Shown: positions 1 through 11,832, counted from the stretch's first letter. The stretch: 64,000 nt of DNA from Micavibrio sp. (GCA_028283745.1 JAPWJZ010000005.1:82886-146885), one strand, 5' to 3'. Notes: generated by a model from the letters alone, not told the origin. Translations and numbers: made by a program.

Positions 1-543
1 AATTTTCATGCCCGCAAGGTAGAGCTTTAAAACATCTTCCTTCGAGCCATAAAACACGTCCACATAAGCATCCGGCTGCTGACGGAAGAAGTGGCGGTTA
101 TAGTCCTGGTTCACGCCCAGCGCCTTCAGCACATAGTCGCCGGATTCATAGCGGGTATAGGAATCCAGCTTCATGAAATCGAGCTGCGCATAGGCTTGCC
201 GCGTTTCATCCATGGCGATGCCATGGATTTGGTAAACATCGTTGCGATCACGGCAGGCTGTATCCGGCGCGCAGACGGGCGAAAATTCGAGGAAGGTATG
301 GTGACCGCCGCCGGCCATTTCCCATGCGCCGATGCGCACGCGCCAGAGATTTTTCTGCGCGGCATCCGGCGCGGGCAGATTGTCCAGCCGGTATTCACGC
401 GGCGGCTGTGTTTTTGGGTCGGTATCGGTTGCGGTATTGAATATAGGTGTCATGCGCGGCGCTGGCGCGGCAGCATCTACAGCCTTGAAAAGGCCGAAGG
501 CGAGCGTTGCGGTCAGCGCCAGCTTTGCCAGGCGACGTCCCAT
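1..543 (-). CDS. Exported protein of unknown function (C-terminus beyond window)
   Basis: The reading frame is open from the ATG at 543 to the left edge, giving 181 codons with no stop, so the gene is partial. The N-terminus (MGRRLAKLALTATLAFGLF, then an Ala-rich stretch) looks like a signal peptide, so the product is probably periplasmic or outer-membrane associated. An AGGA motif lies about 9 nt before the start. Visible residues include a Trp/Gly-rich segment (WRVRIGAWEMAGGGHH) and two Cys in a PVCAPDTACRD segment that could form a disulfide. I do not recognise the family. It reads in the same direction as ftsB but is separated from it by 132 bp. Confidence 0.6.
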   Translation of the reverse strand, partial: MGRRLAKLALTATLAFGLFKAVDAAAPAPRMTPIFNTATDTDPKTQPPREYRLDNLPAPDAAQKNLWRVRIGAWEMAGGGHHTFLEFSPVCAPDTACRDRNDVYQIHGIAMDETRQAYAQLDFMKLDSYTRYESGDYVLKALGVNQDYNRHFFRQQPDAYVDVFYGSKEDVLKLYLAGMKI

Positions 544-675
544 GCGATGCAATCCTGCATAAGTAATTTTTGATATAAAAACTATACGCGCGGCGCAATT
601 TTAATCAATACGCTATTTCGCGCCGAAGATACTGCGGCGCAGCATAAAGAACAGGTGTTTTTAATTGTTTTTAGC

Positions 676-993
676 TTAGTTGGTTTTGACGATGACTTTT
701 TCGGTCGGCTTCACAAATCCGAGGACAACGCGGGAGCGTTCATCAAGCATGTCGAGGTCAAGACTGTCAGGACGCAGCAGCTTGACGCGATTTTCCAGAG
801 CCTGTCGTTCCGCCAGTTTGTCGTCATATTTCGCCTCTGCGACGGCCATTTTCTGCTGCAGCCCCTTCCACGCAAAGTAGCCGCGGTCGCCATGCACAAG
901 GTGATATGCGAAGTAAAAGAACAGTCCGAAACTAATGAAAGTGGCCAGAAACTGCGATATGGATTTAGACTGTTTTTGCTCAGAAATTCTCAT
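676..993 (-). CDS. ftsB: Septum formation initiator FtsB/DivIC family protein
   Basis: This 105-residue protein has the FtsB/DivIC architecture: a short cytoplasmic N-terminus, one membrane helix (about residues 15-33), then a coiled coil (about 40-75) and a short C-terminal segment with DSLDLDMLDERSRVVLGF, which matches the family signature. FtsB-type proteins bridge FtsL and FtsQ in the divisome at the inner membrane. It is divergent from kdsA and close to eno; kdsA, eno and a divIC/ftsB gene are neighbours in many alphaproteobacteria, which supports the assignment. Identification rests on topology and the C-terminal motif. Confidence 0.85.
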   Translation of the reverse strand: MRISEQKQSKSISQFLATFISFGLFFYFAYHLVHGDRGYFAWKGLQQKMAVAEAKYDDKLAERQALENRVKLLRPDSLDLDMLDERSRVVLGFVKPTEKVIVKTN

Positions 994-1241
994 ATCCCTA
1001 TGGAATCACAAGCAGAGTCCGCCGTCAACCGGAAAAGCAAATATTTCCGATAGTTTCCCTATGTTTTCTTAACCATGCGGCTCTGCATTCGCCACACAAA
1101 CTCCCTCGCAGGAAAATCTTGCAATACGCGGCAATATACGTATTATGTTAAAAAATTAGGCATTGAGCTTGCAGCTGCGCGACATATATTCAGCAGCAGG
1201 AATTTCATCATATATCGCATCATAAAGCGGGGATCAGGCAT

Positions 1242-2099
1242 ATGGCACAACAGCATCACATCAACCTTGGCAGCTTCAGCATTGGCAACGACCTGCCCTT
1301 CACGCTTATCGCCGGCCCCTGCGCCCTTGAAAGCCGCGATCACGCCTTTGACATGTCGGGCGCGCTGAAAGAGCTGGCGCAGAAGCTCGGCATCCCCCTC
1401 ATCTACAAAACGTCCTTCGACAAAGCCAACCGCACCAGCCTGAAGGCCGGCCGCGGCATGGGCCTTGAAAAAGCGCTGCCCATCCTCGCCGACATCCGCA
1501 AGGAAATGAAACTGCCCGTCGTTACCGACGTTCACGCGCCCGAACAATGCGCGGAAGTCGCAAGTGTCGTCGATGTGCTGCAAATCCCCGCCTTTCTCTG
1601 CCGCCAGACCGACCTGCTGATCGCCGCTGCCAAAACTGGCAAAGTGATCAACGTGAAAAAAGGCCAGTTCCTCGCGCCGTGGGACATGAAAAACGTCGCC
1701 GCCAAAATTACCGAAAGCGGTAATCCGAACGTGATGCTGTGCGAGCGCGGCGTAACCTTTGGCTACAACACCCTTGTGAATGATATGCGCGCCCTGCCCA
1801 TCATGGCGGAAACCGGCCACCCTGTGGTGTTTGACGCCACGCACTCCGTGCAGTCGCCCGGTGGCGCCGGCGGCTCCACCAGCGGCGACCGCCGCATGGT
1901 CCCGCCCCTCGCCCGCGCCGCGCTGGCAATTGGCTGCGCCGCCGTCTTCATGGAAACCCACCGCGACCCCGACAGCGCGCCGTCCGACGGCCCCAACATG
2001 GTGAAGTTCGAAGAAATGGAAGGCATCCTGCAACAGATGCTCGCCATCGACCAGCTGATGAAGCCCCAAGCCTACGCCGCCCGCAAAAAGGCCGCTTGA
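1242..2099 (+). CDS. kdsA: 3-deoxy-8-phosphooctulonate synthase
   Basis: KdsA condenses phosphoenolpyruvate with arabinose 5-phosphate to give KDO 8-phosphate, the precursor of the KDO sugar of lipopolysaccharide, in the cytosol. The 285-residue length is normal. Recognisable segments are FTLIAGPCALES near the N-terminus, YKTSFDKANRTS (about 57-68), GLEKALPILADIRKE, PVVTDVHAPEQC (about 92-103), QIPAFLCRQTDLL and a C-terminal METHRDPDSAPSDGPNM metal/substrate loop. A GGGGA-type ribosome site precedes the ATG at 1242. The downstream exonuclease gene starts 3 bp after the stop and is probably translationally coupled. Confidence 0.97.
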   Translation: MAQQHHINLGSFSIGNDLPFTLIAGPCALESRDHAFDMSGALKELAQKLGIPLIYKTSFDKANRTSLKAGRGMGLEKALPILADIRKEMKLPVVTDVHAPEQCAEVASVVDVLQIPAFLCRQTDLLIAAAKTGKVINVKKGQFLAPWDMKNVAAKITESGNPNVMLCERGVTFGYNTLVNDMRALPIMAETGHPVVFDATHSVQSPGGAGGSTSGDRRMVPPLARAALAIGCAAVFMETHRDPDSAPSDGPNMVKFEEMEGILQQMLAIDQLMKPQAYAARKKAA

Positions 2100-2102
2100 G
2101 CC

Positions 2103-2639
2103 TTGTACGTCACCGCCATCGACTTTGAAACGGCGTGGTACAAGCCGGAAAGCGCGATTGCCGTCGGGATTTCGCGCATTCATGACGGGCGCGTGATTGA
2201 GACGCGGTCGTGGCTGTTCCGCCCGCCGGGGAAAAGCATTTATATCCGCCCTGAATTTATCGACATCCACGGCATCAGCCCCGATGATTTGCGCGGCAAA
2301 CCCCGGTTTGACGGCGCGTGGCCGGAGATTGCGCCGTATCTTGAAAGCGCTTCCATGCTGCTGGCGCATAACGCGCGGTTTGACCGCAGCGTACTGCATG
2401 CAACGGCGGAACATTACGGCATTTTACTGCCGCAGTTCGACTGGCTTTGCACGGTCAACCTTTCACGCGCGACCTGGCCGAAGCTGGCCAACCACAAGCT
2501 GAATACCGTCAGCGCGCACCTTGATATTGCGCTGAACCATCACGATGCGGCATCAGACGCGCAGGCCTGCGCCAATATTTATATCCATGCCTGCGAAGCG
2601 CAGAAAAACGCCGGAAATCAAGCGGCTGCGGCTGTATAA
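2103..2639 (+). CDS. DnaQ-like 3'-5' exonuclease (DEDDh)
   Basis: A 178-residue DEDD-superfamily exonuclease of the DNA polymerase III epsilon / RNase T type. Motif I is AIDFETAW with the acidic pair Asp-x-Glu near residues 7-9, motif II is LLAHNARFD (about 87-95), and motif III is the HHDAASDA segment near 147-154. No polymerase-binding tail or second domain is present, so this is a stand-alone enzyme; its substrate (DNA repair intermediates or RNA) cannot be told from sequence. The start appears to be TTG at 2103, three bases after the kdsA stop, with no separate ribosome site, which fits translational coupling. Confidence 0.8.
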   Translation: MYVTAIDFETAWYKPESAIAVGISRIHDGRVIETRSWLFRPPGKSIYIRPEFIDIHGISPDDLRGKPRFDGAWPEIAPYLESASMLLAHNARFDRSVLHATAEHYGILLPQFDWLCTVNLSRATWPKLANHKLNTVSAHLDIALNHHDAASDAQACANIYIHACEAQKNAGNQAAAAV

Positions 2640-2722
2640 CCCCGCCTTTTGGAACCTTATGCGCTGCCTTTGCATTAGCTGGGCAGTACCGAAAAGCATC
2701 AAGTTTCATCAGGAGAATTAAC

Positions 2723-3217
2723 ATGAGCCATATCACAGCAACATTCCCGACCCGCGCGTCGGCCGAAATCGCCCTGCATAGCCTTGAAACCGCAGGTGTG
2801 CGCGAAGACCAGGTCAGCCTGGTCGTTACCGAAGAAACCCGCGGCAACCACTTCCAGATCGAAGAAAAATCACGTGCGGATGAAGGCGCAGCCGCTGGCG
2901 CGACCTTTGGCGGCATCGTCGGTGCTATTCTTGGTTCCGTGCTTGCGGCTGGCACCATTGCCATTCCGGGCCTGAACCTTATCGTTGTCGGCTCCCTTGC
3001 TTCCTCCCTTGCGGGTCTGGGCGCGGGCGCTGCAACCGGCGGCCTTCTGGGCGCGTTGGTTGGCGCAGGCATTCCGGCGCATGAAGCGGCTCTCTACGAA
3101 AACGACCTCAAGCAAGGCAACATCCTGCTGGCCGTCAAGCCGGATACCGATGACCAGAAATCCCGCGTGAAAAACATCCTCACGGATAACCACGCGCTGA
3201 ACGTCACCACCATGTAA
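2723..3217 (+). CDS. Glycine-zipper general-stress-type protein
   Basis: The 164-residue protein starts with a soluble alpha/beta segment (MSHITATFPTRASAEIALHS) like the YflT/general stress protein 17M domain. It continues with a Gly/Ala-rich hydrophobic stretch (about residues 55-112) in which small residues repeat in a glycine-zipper pattern, and ends with a short charged tail. Such proteins are often stress-induced and membrane- or surface-associated; the biochemical role is unknown. An AGGAG site lies 7 nt before the ATG and a strong terminator follows the stop, so it is probably monocistronic. Confidence 0.65.
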   Translation: MSHITATFPTRASAEIALHSLETAGVREDQVSLVVTEETRGNHFQIEEKSRADEGAAAGATFGGIVGAILGSVLAAGTIAIPGLNLIVVGSLASSLAGLGAGAATGGLLGALVGAGIPAHEAALYENDLKQGNILLAVKPDTDDQKSRVKNILTDNHALNVTTM

Positions 3218-3244
3218 GGTTTTAAGGACCCAGTCCTTGAAAAC

Positions 3245-3282
3245 GAAGAAGGCAGGCCGTTAAAAGCCTGCCTTCTTTTTTT
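3245..3282 (+). terminator. Rho-independent terminator
   Basis: The arms GAAGGCAGGC (3248-3257) and GCCTGCCTTC (3266-3275) form a perfect 10-bp stem followed by seven T residues. It ends transcription of the glycine-zipper gene. Confidence 0.92.
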
Positions 3283-3323
3283 GTGCAAAAACGCTGCGGT
3301 GCAAACCTTTAGTTCAAGGCCCT

Positions 3324-3917
3324 TTAGTTCAAGGCGACGACGGTTTTCACGAGTTCTTGCAGTTTTTGCCCGTCTGCAGCGTCGAACGCCTGCCCCCGGG
3401 ACTCTATCTGGATGAAAGCCGCGCCTGTCGACGAGACGCGCAGGAGTATGCCGGCTCCGTAGTGCTTGTCATCCGCTTTGCCGGCGCGATATTCGATATA
3501 CATTACAGGACCCTTGGCGGAATCCTCGAATGTCTTGGCGCTTAAAATTTGCGTGCCTTCATAAAACTGGCGGTAAAGGCCGTTGCGCAAACCCGCCAGC
3601 AGCTTCTGATCGGTCGCGCCATCCCCGCTAAGGTCGTAATAGCTAACCGTCATCATACGGTCCTGCGTGCCGGCTGCGGCATCCGCGACAGGGTCATAGC
3701 GGAAGCTGGCACTGTGCTTGCCGGTATAGTCGGCATTGGTAAAGGCATTGCAGCCGAACTGCGCCGCGATGGGTTCAAAATCCTGCCCCAGCTTCGCCAG
3801 CGTGTCGTGGCCCGGTCCTGCCGGTGTGGCGGTGGCGAAGGCAAAGGCCGGGACCACAGCTGCCGGAGATAAAAACAGTCCTAAAGTTACAACCATTACC
3901 GCCTTCAGCTGTTTCAT
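3324..3917 (-). CDS. Exported protein of unknown function, paralog of the upstream gene
   Basis: About 197 residues beginning MKQLKAVMVVTLGLFL with a signal peptide ending around the AFAFATA segment, so the mature protein is periplasmic. The ATG at 3917 is preferred over upstream in-frame codons because it begins the signal peptide and has AAGGATGG just before it. It shares scattered but ordered identity with the product of 4046-4624: one conserved Cys (FGCNAF versus FNCKQF), a RMM(T/S)-x-YYDLSG-like strand, an EY segment, and a C-terminal LRVS-x-T-x-AFIQ motif. I do not know the family or function. The two genes look like an old tandem duplication. Confidence 0.65.
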   Translation of the reverse strand: MKQLKAVMVVTLGLFLSPAAVVPAFAFATATPAGPGHDTLAKLGQDFEPIAAQFGCNAFTNADYTGKHSASFRYDPVADAAAGTQDRMMTVSYYDLSGDGATDQKLLAGLRNGLYRQFYEGTQILSAKTFEDSAKGPVMYIEYRAGKADDKHYGAGILLRVSSTGAAFIQIESRGQAFDAADGQKLQELVKTVVALN

Positions 3918-4045
3918 CCGCCATCCTTGCAAATAGAATTGTAACAACCCTGTAACATTCGATATGAGGGCACCCAAAGCACAGTCAAGGCCTTGCACCA
4001 TAATTTTATCGTTTTATGACGATTTTGAGGAAATTTTCTGACGGT

Positions 4046-4624
4046 TTATTTCGCGGAAGGGTTCACAAGACGGCGCATGGTGAGGCTTTCCTTCGGCGTG
4101 AGTTCATTTATACGAGCATTTAACTGTATGAAAGCATAGGTTTTATCACTAACTCGCATAAAGACGCTGGTGACTTGTGTGGGTGTCGCCTTTGTCGCAT
4201 CTGCCGTATATTCCAGAAACATCGAAAGATCGCGGTCGCGCAGATAGTTTTCATCCGCCGTCACCTGCGCGGTTGAACTATACTGGCTTTCAAATCCGGC
4301 GATAATCTTGCGCACCAGCTTGGCGTCATCTTCCCGCACACCCGTCAGGCCGTAGATAGTCATGGATAACATGCGTGTCCACTGGTTCGGGTCGTCCATG
4401 CCCTCGGGAATAAATTGCAGGGTTAAAATGGTGCCGCCGCCACTAATATTGCCGAAAGCGAATTGCTTGCAATTAAACATGTCGGCGTATTTTTTCAGAT
4501 CCTCGCCGGTTTTCTTCAGTAGCGCCTTGCCCTGCGGGTCGGTGACGGGCGTTTCAAAAGCGCCGGCCGGCGCAACCAGCAAAAAGGCGCACACAAAAAA
4601 GACGCAAAAAACAAGTTTTTTCAT
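4046..4624 (-). CDS. Exported protein of unknown function, paralog of the downstream gene
   Basis: A 192-residue protein with a clear signal peptide (MKKLVFCVFFVCAFLLVAPAGA) and a GAGGAG ribosome site. The mature part has one Cys (FNCKQF) and ends with a LTMRRLVNPSAK segment. The core SVFMRVSDKTYAFIQL matches ILLRVSSTGAAFIQI of the 3324-3917 product, and both contain a short YGLTG/YDLSG turn after a Met-rich strand, so they are homologs arranged in tandem in the same direction. No catalytic motif is visible. About 130 bp separates it from the divergent enolase gene. Confidence 0.68.
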   Translation of the reverse strand: MKKLVFCVFFVCAFLLVAPAGAFETPVTDPQGKALLKKTGEDLKKYADMFNCKQFAFGNISGGGTILTLQFIPEGMDDPNQWTRMLSMTIYGLTGVREDDAKLVRKIIAGFESQYSSTAQVTADENYLRDRDLSMFLEYTADATKATPTQVTSVFMRVSDKTYAFIQLNARINELTPKESLTMRRLVNPSAK

Positions 4625-4684
4625 GGCGATGCTCCTCAGTGAACAGTCATTTTACTGTAACTTCAGATTGCAAAACTGTCATGA

Positions 4685-6113
<1,429 letters not shown>

Positions 6114-6144
6114 GCCGGAAAAGCCCCATAAGGGCCCTGCCGGT

Positions 6145-6759
6145 TTATACGGAAAGTTGCGGGGCGGGCTTGCCTTTACCAGCGCCCGCCGCCACTCCGG
6201 CACCATCCATCTGCGCCAGAACAGCGTTCATCCATGCCGGCAGGTCACCGGGCCAGCGGGCGGTAATGAACTGCCCGTCAACCAGCGCCTTGTCGCTGAC
6301 GAAGTCGGCGCCGGCTTCGGTCAATTCTTCCTCAATTTCCGGCCAGCCGGAAATCAACTTGCCGTCAATCAGCCCCGCCGCTGCCAGAATTTGCGGGCCG
6401 TGGCAGATGGCGGCAATGGTCTTGCCGGTTGCAGCGAAGGCTTTGACGAAGATAAGGGCATTGTCGTTCTTCACCAGCTCCGCGGGGGCTTTGCCGCCCG
6501 GCAGCACGAGCAGGTCGTAATCATCTGCCTTCACGTCGGTCAGCTTCAGCGTGGTTTGCAGGCCATAGCCATTCTTGCCCTTGAACTTGCCGTCGGGCGT
6601 CGCAATATCAACGCGGTAGCCTTCTTCCGTCAGGCGATAGAATGGGTAAAAAAACTCAAGGTCTTCAACCTTGTCCGCCGTGATAATCAGGGCGGATTTG
6701 GCACCGGGCCCTTCGCTGTGGGTGGGTGCAAAAATATCATCGGGAATTTTCGTCGTCAT
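6145..6759 (-). CDS. DJ-1/PfpI family protein
   Basis: The 204-residue product begins MTTKIPDDIFAP; upstream in-frame starts were rejected because they run into the divergent neighbour and lack a signal, while GGAGA lies upstream of the ATG at 6759. The core shows the DJ-1/PfpI fold: ALIITADKVEDLEFFYPFYRL, LLVLPGGKAPAEL, and the nucleophile elbow AAICHGPQILAAAGL with the conserved Cys-His pair. Relatives act as glyoxalases/deglycases or stress proteins; the specific activity here is undetermined. The start faces the divergent gene at 6774 with only 14 bp between them. Confidence 0.88.
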   Translation of the reverse strand: MTTKIPDDIFAPTHSEGPGAKSALIITADKVEDLEFFYPFYRLTEEGYRVDIATPDGKFKGKNGYGLQTTLKLTDVKADDYDLLVLPGGKAPAELVKNDNALIFVKAFAATGKTIAAICHGPQILAAAGLIDGKLISGWPEIEEELTEAGADFVSDKALVDGQFITARWPGDLPAWMNAVLAQMDGAGVAAGAGKGKPAPQLSV

Positions 6760-6773
6760 AAGGATATGTCTCC

Positions 6774-7631
6774 ATGTTGAGAAAAGCTTTACTGAAAACC
6801 AACGCCTTGCGGGCGGGCTGGTTCCTCGGCCTTTCATTCGCCGCCATGCTGGCAGCTTCAACGGTCGCCCATGCTGCATCCGGCTATGAAGATAAAGTTA
6901 AAAAAGACCCCTTCTATAAAGCCGTGCTGGATACCGCAAAAACCACCAAGGGCCGCGCCCTGCTCGATTTTTTTGACCAGAAGCTGCAGGAAGACGGCGG
7001 GCGCGTGCATGCCATTTCACTTTGGCTGCGCGACAATTCCATCAACCAGAAAGACCCGTCCAAAATCGACGCGCTTTATTTCCTGTCCTATTCGGATACT
7101 CTGGCGACAATTGCGGCATCGTATAAAGACCAGGGCGACCCTGCGCAATATCGCGGCCTCATGGAATCCTCGCTCCTCAGCCTTTATATGTTCGAGCTGA
7201 TGGGCAATGTGGATGCCGTGCGCTGCCAGGACCCGACCGCGCTGCAGGCGGTTGAGCGCGGCATGGTCACCCCCCGCATCAACGACTTTGGCCGCCCCGT
7301 CTACGCCATGTTCACCCGCGCCGATTTCGAGCAGATCGAAAAGACCGCGCTGGAGATGGAAGAAAAAACCGCCGCACGCCCGCCGAACCTTGATATTTGC
7401 GCGCTTGGCCAGGCCCGCCTGCGCGACCTTGCCGAAGCCCCCGGCGTGCAGCAGAAAGATGTGACCGATCCCCGCTATTCCGGCGGCACGCGCACCGTAC
7501 TGGTACCGCCGCCGGGTTACAGCTTCGTACCCTCCATCACGTCGGATTCAGAATGGGCGGTGGCGCGCAAGAAGGCCCTGTCCAACGTAACCTCCGCATG
7601 GGCCAAGCGGTATCAGGATTACGCGCGCTAG
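6774..7631 (+). CDS. Exported helical protein of unknown function (paralog of 11946-12728)
   Basis: A 285-residue protein with an N-terminal signal sequence (hydrophobic residues about 15-32, cleavage expected after AHA). The mature part is mostly alpha-helical. The segment WLRDNSINQKDPSKIDALYF aligns with WLLDNTFDQNDQAKINAMYF of the 11946-12728 product, followed in both by a helix ending in a Tyr-x-Leu segment and a C(Q/D)DP motif, so the two are paralogs. Two conserved Cys (RCQDP and DICALG) could form a disulfide. Function is unknown. The promoter region is shared with the divergent PfpI gene. Confidence 0.65.
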   Translation: MLRKALLKTNALRAGWFLGLSFAAMLAASTVAHAASGYEDKVKKDPFYKAVLDTAKTTKGRALLDFFDQKLQEDGGRVHAISLWLRDNSINQKDPSKIDALYFLSYSDTLATIAASYKDQGDPAQYRGLMESSLLSLYMFELMGNVDAVRCQDPTALQAVERGMVTPRINDFGRPVYAMFTRADFEQIEKTALEMEEKTAARPPNLDICALGQARLRDLAEAPGVQQKDVTDPRYSGGTRTVLVPPPGYSFVPSITSDSEWAVARKKALSNVTSAWAKRYQDYAR

Positions 7632-9071
7632 TTAAAACCGGAAATAGATGAATTCATGGACGCGCGTCAGCATCAGCAATGATGCTGCGGCCATAACGGC
7701 GCAGCCAAGCGCCCATGTGATGGATGGCTGCCAGACAAGTTTTACCGGCTTTGTTTCCGCCATGACGGGCGCATCAAGCGCCAGATTTTTCTGCATCAGC
7801 TCATGCGTCGTCGGTAGAATAAACATGCCGATGAAAGCGGCGGTCAGCAGATAAAGCTTAGGTTCCCACGCCAGCGCCAAGCCCCCGCCCGCCATGGCCG
7901 ACAGCATATGCAGCCCTGTATCCAGACTGTCCGCACGGAATAACACCCATGCTGCCACCGTTGACGCGAACGTGATAACAACAGCTAACGGCTTCGGCAG
8001 GCGTGCAGGCGAGAGCCTGCGCCAGCCGTGGTTAATCATCAGGTACAGCGCATGTATGCCGCCCCAGACAAGGAACGTCCAGTTCGCGCCATGCCACAAA
8101 CCGCCCAGCAGCATTGTCACCAGCAGCGCGGCATAGCGGCGGGCATCACCATAGCGGTTACCGCCGAGGGGGATGTAGAGATAATCGCGCAGGAAACGCG
8201 ACAGAGTCATATGCCAGCGCCGCCAGAAGGTAATAATATCGGCCGATTTATACGGCGCAAAAAAGTTAAGCGGCAGGCGAATGCCGAACAGCCCCGCAAG
8301 GCCAATCGCCATGTCGGAATAGCCGGAGAAGTCGAAATAGATTTGCAGGCTGTAGGATAACGCGCCAAGCCAGCCCTGCGCCATGTTCAGGGCAACGCCC
8401 GTACTGGCGGCATTAAAAATCGGGTCGGCAATATCGCCCGCGCTATCAGCAATAATTACTTTCTTAAAAAGGCCGATGATGAAAACGGTCAGCCCCATTG
8501 CCATCAGGCGCCGTGCCGGGTCGCGTTCCAGCTTGTGCGTAAATTGCGGTATGACCTCGCTGTGATGCACGATCGGCCCCGCGATCAGCTGCGGGAAGAA
8601 GGTGATAAACAGCGCGTAATGCAAAAAATCTGGCTGGCTGGTTTTGCGCTTGAAACTATCCACCAGCCACGCGATCTTCTGGAAGGTAAAAAAGGAAATG
8701 CCGAGCGGCAGGATAATATCCGGCACGGTCAGCCCCGCGCCTGCTGCATTCAGCGTGCGCAGGAACAGGCCGGTATATTTGTAATAGAACAGCGCGGCAA
8801 GGTTGGCGGCAATGCCCAGCACCAGAAACCCGCGCCGATGTCCCGCACACCACGGCTTTTGCGCCAGCGCCATGCCCAGCGGGTAATTTAGCAGCAACGA
8901 TGCCAGCAGAATGAGCAAATAAACCGGCTTGAACCAGCCATAGAAAAACAGCGATGCAACAACCAGCCACCACAAGGCCGCTGTGCGCCCGGCACCCCGC
9001 TGCAACAGCTGGAACACCGCCCACGTGACCGGCAGAAAACCCGCTATAAATGGCCATGAACTAAAAAGCAT
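7632..9071 (-). CDS. MBOAT family membrane O-acyltransferase (AlgI-like)
   Basis: This 479-residue polytopic membrane protein begins MLFSSWPFIAGFLPVTW, the usual AlgI-type start. It has about ten membrane helices and the family core: PLGISFFTFQKIAWLVDS (about 141-158), FDFSGYSDMAIG (about 243-254), FWRRWHMTLSRFLRDY, and the essential His in LLGGLWHGANWTFLVWG. AlgI-like proteins pass acetyl groups across the inner membrane for acetylation of alginate, cellulose, peptidoglycan or other glycans. No SGNH/AlgJ-like partner or glycan gene sits beside it, so the acceptor is unknown. It ends one base after the neighbouring convergent stop. Confidence 0.92.
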   Translation of the reverse strand: MLFSSWPFIAGFLPVTWAVFQLLQRGAGRTAALWWLVVASLFFYGWFKPVYLLILLASLLLNYPLGMALAQKPWCAGHRRGFLVLGIAANLAALFYYKYTGLFLRTLNAAGAGLTVPDIILPLGISFFTFQKIAWLVDSFKRKTSQPDFLHYALFITFFPQLIAGPIVHHSEVIPQFTHKLERDPARRLMAMGLTVFIIGLFKKVIIADSAGDIADPIFNAASTGVALNMAQGWLGALSYSLQIYFDFSGYSDMAIGLAGLFGIRLPLNFFAPYKSADIITFWRRWHMTLSRFLRDYLYIPLGGNRYGDARRYAALLVTMLLGGLWHGANWTFLVWGGIHALYLMINHGWRRLSPARLPKPLAVVITFASTVAAWVLFRADSLDTGLHMLSAMAGGGLALAWEPKLYLLTAAFIGMFILPTTHELMQKNLALDAPVMAETKPVKLVWQPSITWALGCAVMAAASLLMLTRVHEFIYFRF

Positions 9072-9172
9072 TGCACGATGTTCTTGTTGCTGGAAACGAC
9101 GCGCGAGGTAACCTTAAGCGCTTGAATCAATATACTATTTTCGTGGAGCACCGAAAGCGTTTATCTCGCTAA

Positions 9173-9201
9173 TTGACTTTATGTAAAACAATATGTATAT
9201 T
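9173..9201 (+). promoter_or_regulatory. Sigma-70-type promoter of the 9238 gene
   Basis: TTGACT (9173-9178), a 17-nt spacer and TATATT (9196-9201) match the housekeeping promoter well. Transcription would begin near 9208, which rules out the upstream in-frame start at 9193 and supports the ATG at 9238. Confidence 0.7.
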
Positions 9202-9237
9202 CGCGCCAAGTCAAAAGAACAAAAAACAGGGTGTATC

Positions 9238-9699
9238 ATGCAAAACCAGCCGGAAAATAAAACGTCGCTTAACCCCGCCTTCAACAAATACGCTGGGAAA
9301 ATTATCAACATGGCGGAATTGAACGCCCTGCAATATTCCAGCGGCTTCAAAGGCTTTACCGAGAAACTGGCGGATGCCCTGGGCGGCGTGGCGGAGCTTG
9401 CGAAAATCCCCTTCTCCCCCAAATCCGGCAGCGCGCAATATGAAGATGTGCCGCAGGTTTACGTGACTGCCGGCGCAAATGCCTTCCAGCCGCAAATGGG
9501 CCGCGATGTTTATTTTGAAGCGTCGACCGCCATGTCGTTCATGGATGCCGCACTTGGCAAGGCCGCGCTAACGAAAAGCTTTGTCGCTGCCGTTGAAAAA
9601 GCGCCCGACCACAGCGGCAAACTTGCCACCGGCGGCCTGACTCTGGCGGAAAAGAACTCCTTCACCGCCACCATGACGCGCATGGGCTTTGCAGCTTAA
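9238..9699 (+). CDS. Hypothetical protein
   Basis: The 153-residue product begins MQNQPENKTSLNPAFNKYAG. This ATG is chosen because a strong promoter ends at 9201 and AGGGTG precedes it. There is no signal peptide and no membrane segment. The sequence mixes short helices (KGFTEKLADALGGVAELAKI) with a more polar middle part and an Ala/Lys-rich helical C-terminal half. I do not recognise a family or a catalytic motif. It lies alone between the divergent MBOAT gene and the convergent pyrG gene, whose stop is 8 bp away. Confidence 0.55.
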   Translation: MQNQPENKTSLNPAFNKYAGKIINMAELNALQYSSGFKGFTEKLADALGGVAELAKIPFSPKSGSAQYEDVPQVYVTAGANAFQPQMGRDVYFEASTAMSFMDAALGKAALTKSFVAAVEKAPDHSGKLATGGLTLAEKNSFTATMTRMGFAA

Positions 9700-9707
9700 G
9701 GTTTTTT

Positions 9708-11348
<1,641 letters not shown>

Positions 11349-11370
11349 CTAGAGTTTTATTTTGGCGGGC

Positions 11371-11832
11371 TTACTTCGCGATCGGCGCTTTTGGCGTGGA
11401 TTTCTTTTTGGCGGGCTCTTTTACAGCGGCTTTTTTGTCTTCCGCTTTTTCAGCAGGCGCTTTTTCAGCAGGCGCTGCATCGGCCGGTTTGTCGCCGGTA
11501 ACGGTGGCGGATGAATCTTCAACCGGCGCCTTCGGCGTTTCAGCAGCACCGGTCACGGCAGGCTTGCTGTCGTCAGTGTTGATGTCGAGAATGCTGCGCT
11601 GGCTGGGGTGGCTGTTGGCGGAAATGGCCAGCATCATGCTGGTCAGGAAAAACAGTGCGGCCAGAATAGTGGTCGCGCGGGTCAGCACATCCGCCCCGCG
11701 GCGCGGCGCCATCATGTTCGACATGGAGCCGGAGTTGCCCATGAAACCGCCGGCTTCCGACGGCTGAACGAGGATGGTAATGATGATCGCAACGGCGACA
11801 ATCAGGTGAATGACCAGTAATACTGCTTCCAT
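11371..11832 (-). CDS. secG: Protein translocase subunit SecG with a long charged tail
   Basis: SecG assists SecYE/SecA protein export in the inner membrane. The 153-residue product has two membrane helices (about 3-22 and 55-75) with the conserved connecting segment EAGGFMGNSGSMSNMM between them. The C-terminal half (from about residue 85) is a low-complexity Ala/Lys/Pro/Glu tail, with two repeats of APAEKAPAEKAE type, that roughly doubles the usual length of about 75-110 residues. Similar tails occur in other alphaproteobacterial SecG proteins. Its place just before pyrG supports the call. Confidence 0.92.
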   Translation of the reverse strand: MEAVLLVIHLIVAVAIIITILVQPSEAGGFMGNSGSMSNMMAPRRGADVLTRATTILAALFFLTSMMLAISANSHPSQRSILDINTDDSKPAVTGAAETPKAPVEDSSATVTGDKPADAAPAEKAPAEKAEDKKAAVKEPAKKKSTPKAPIAK

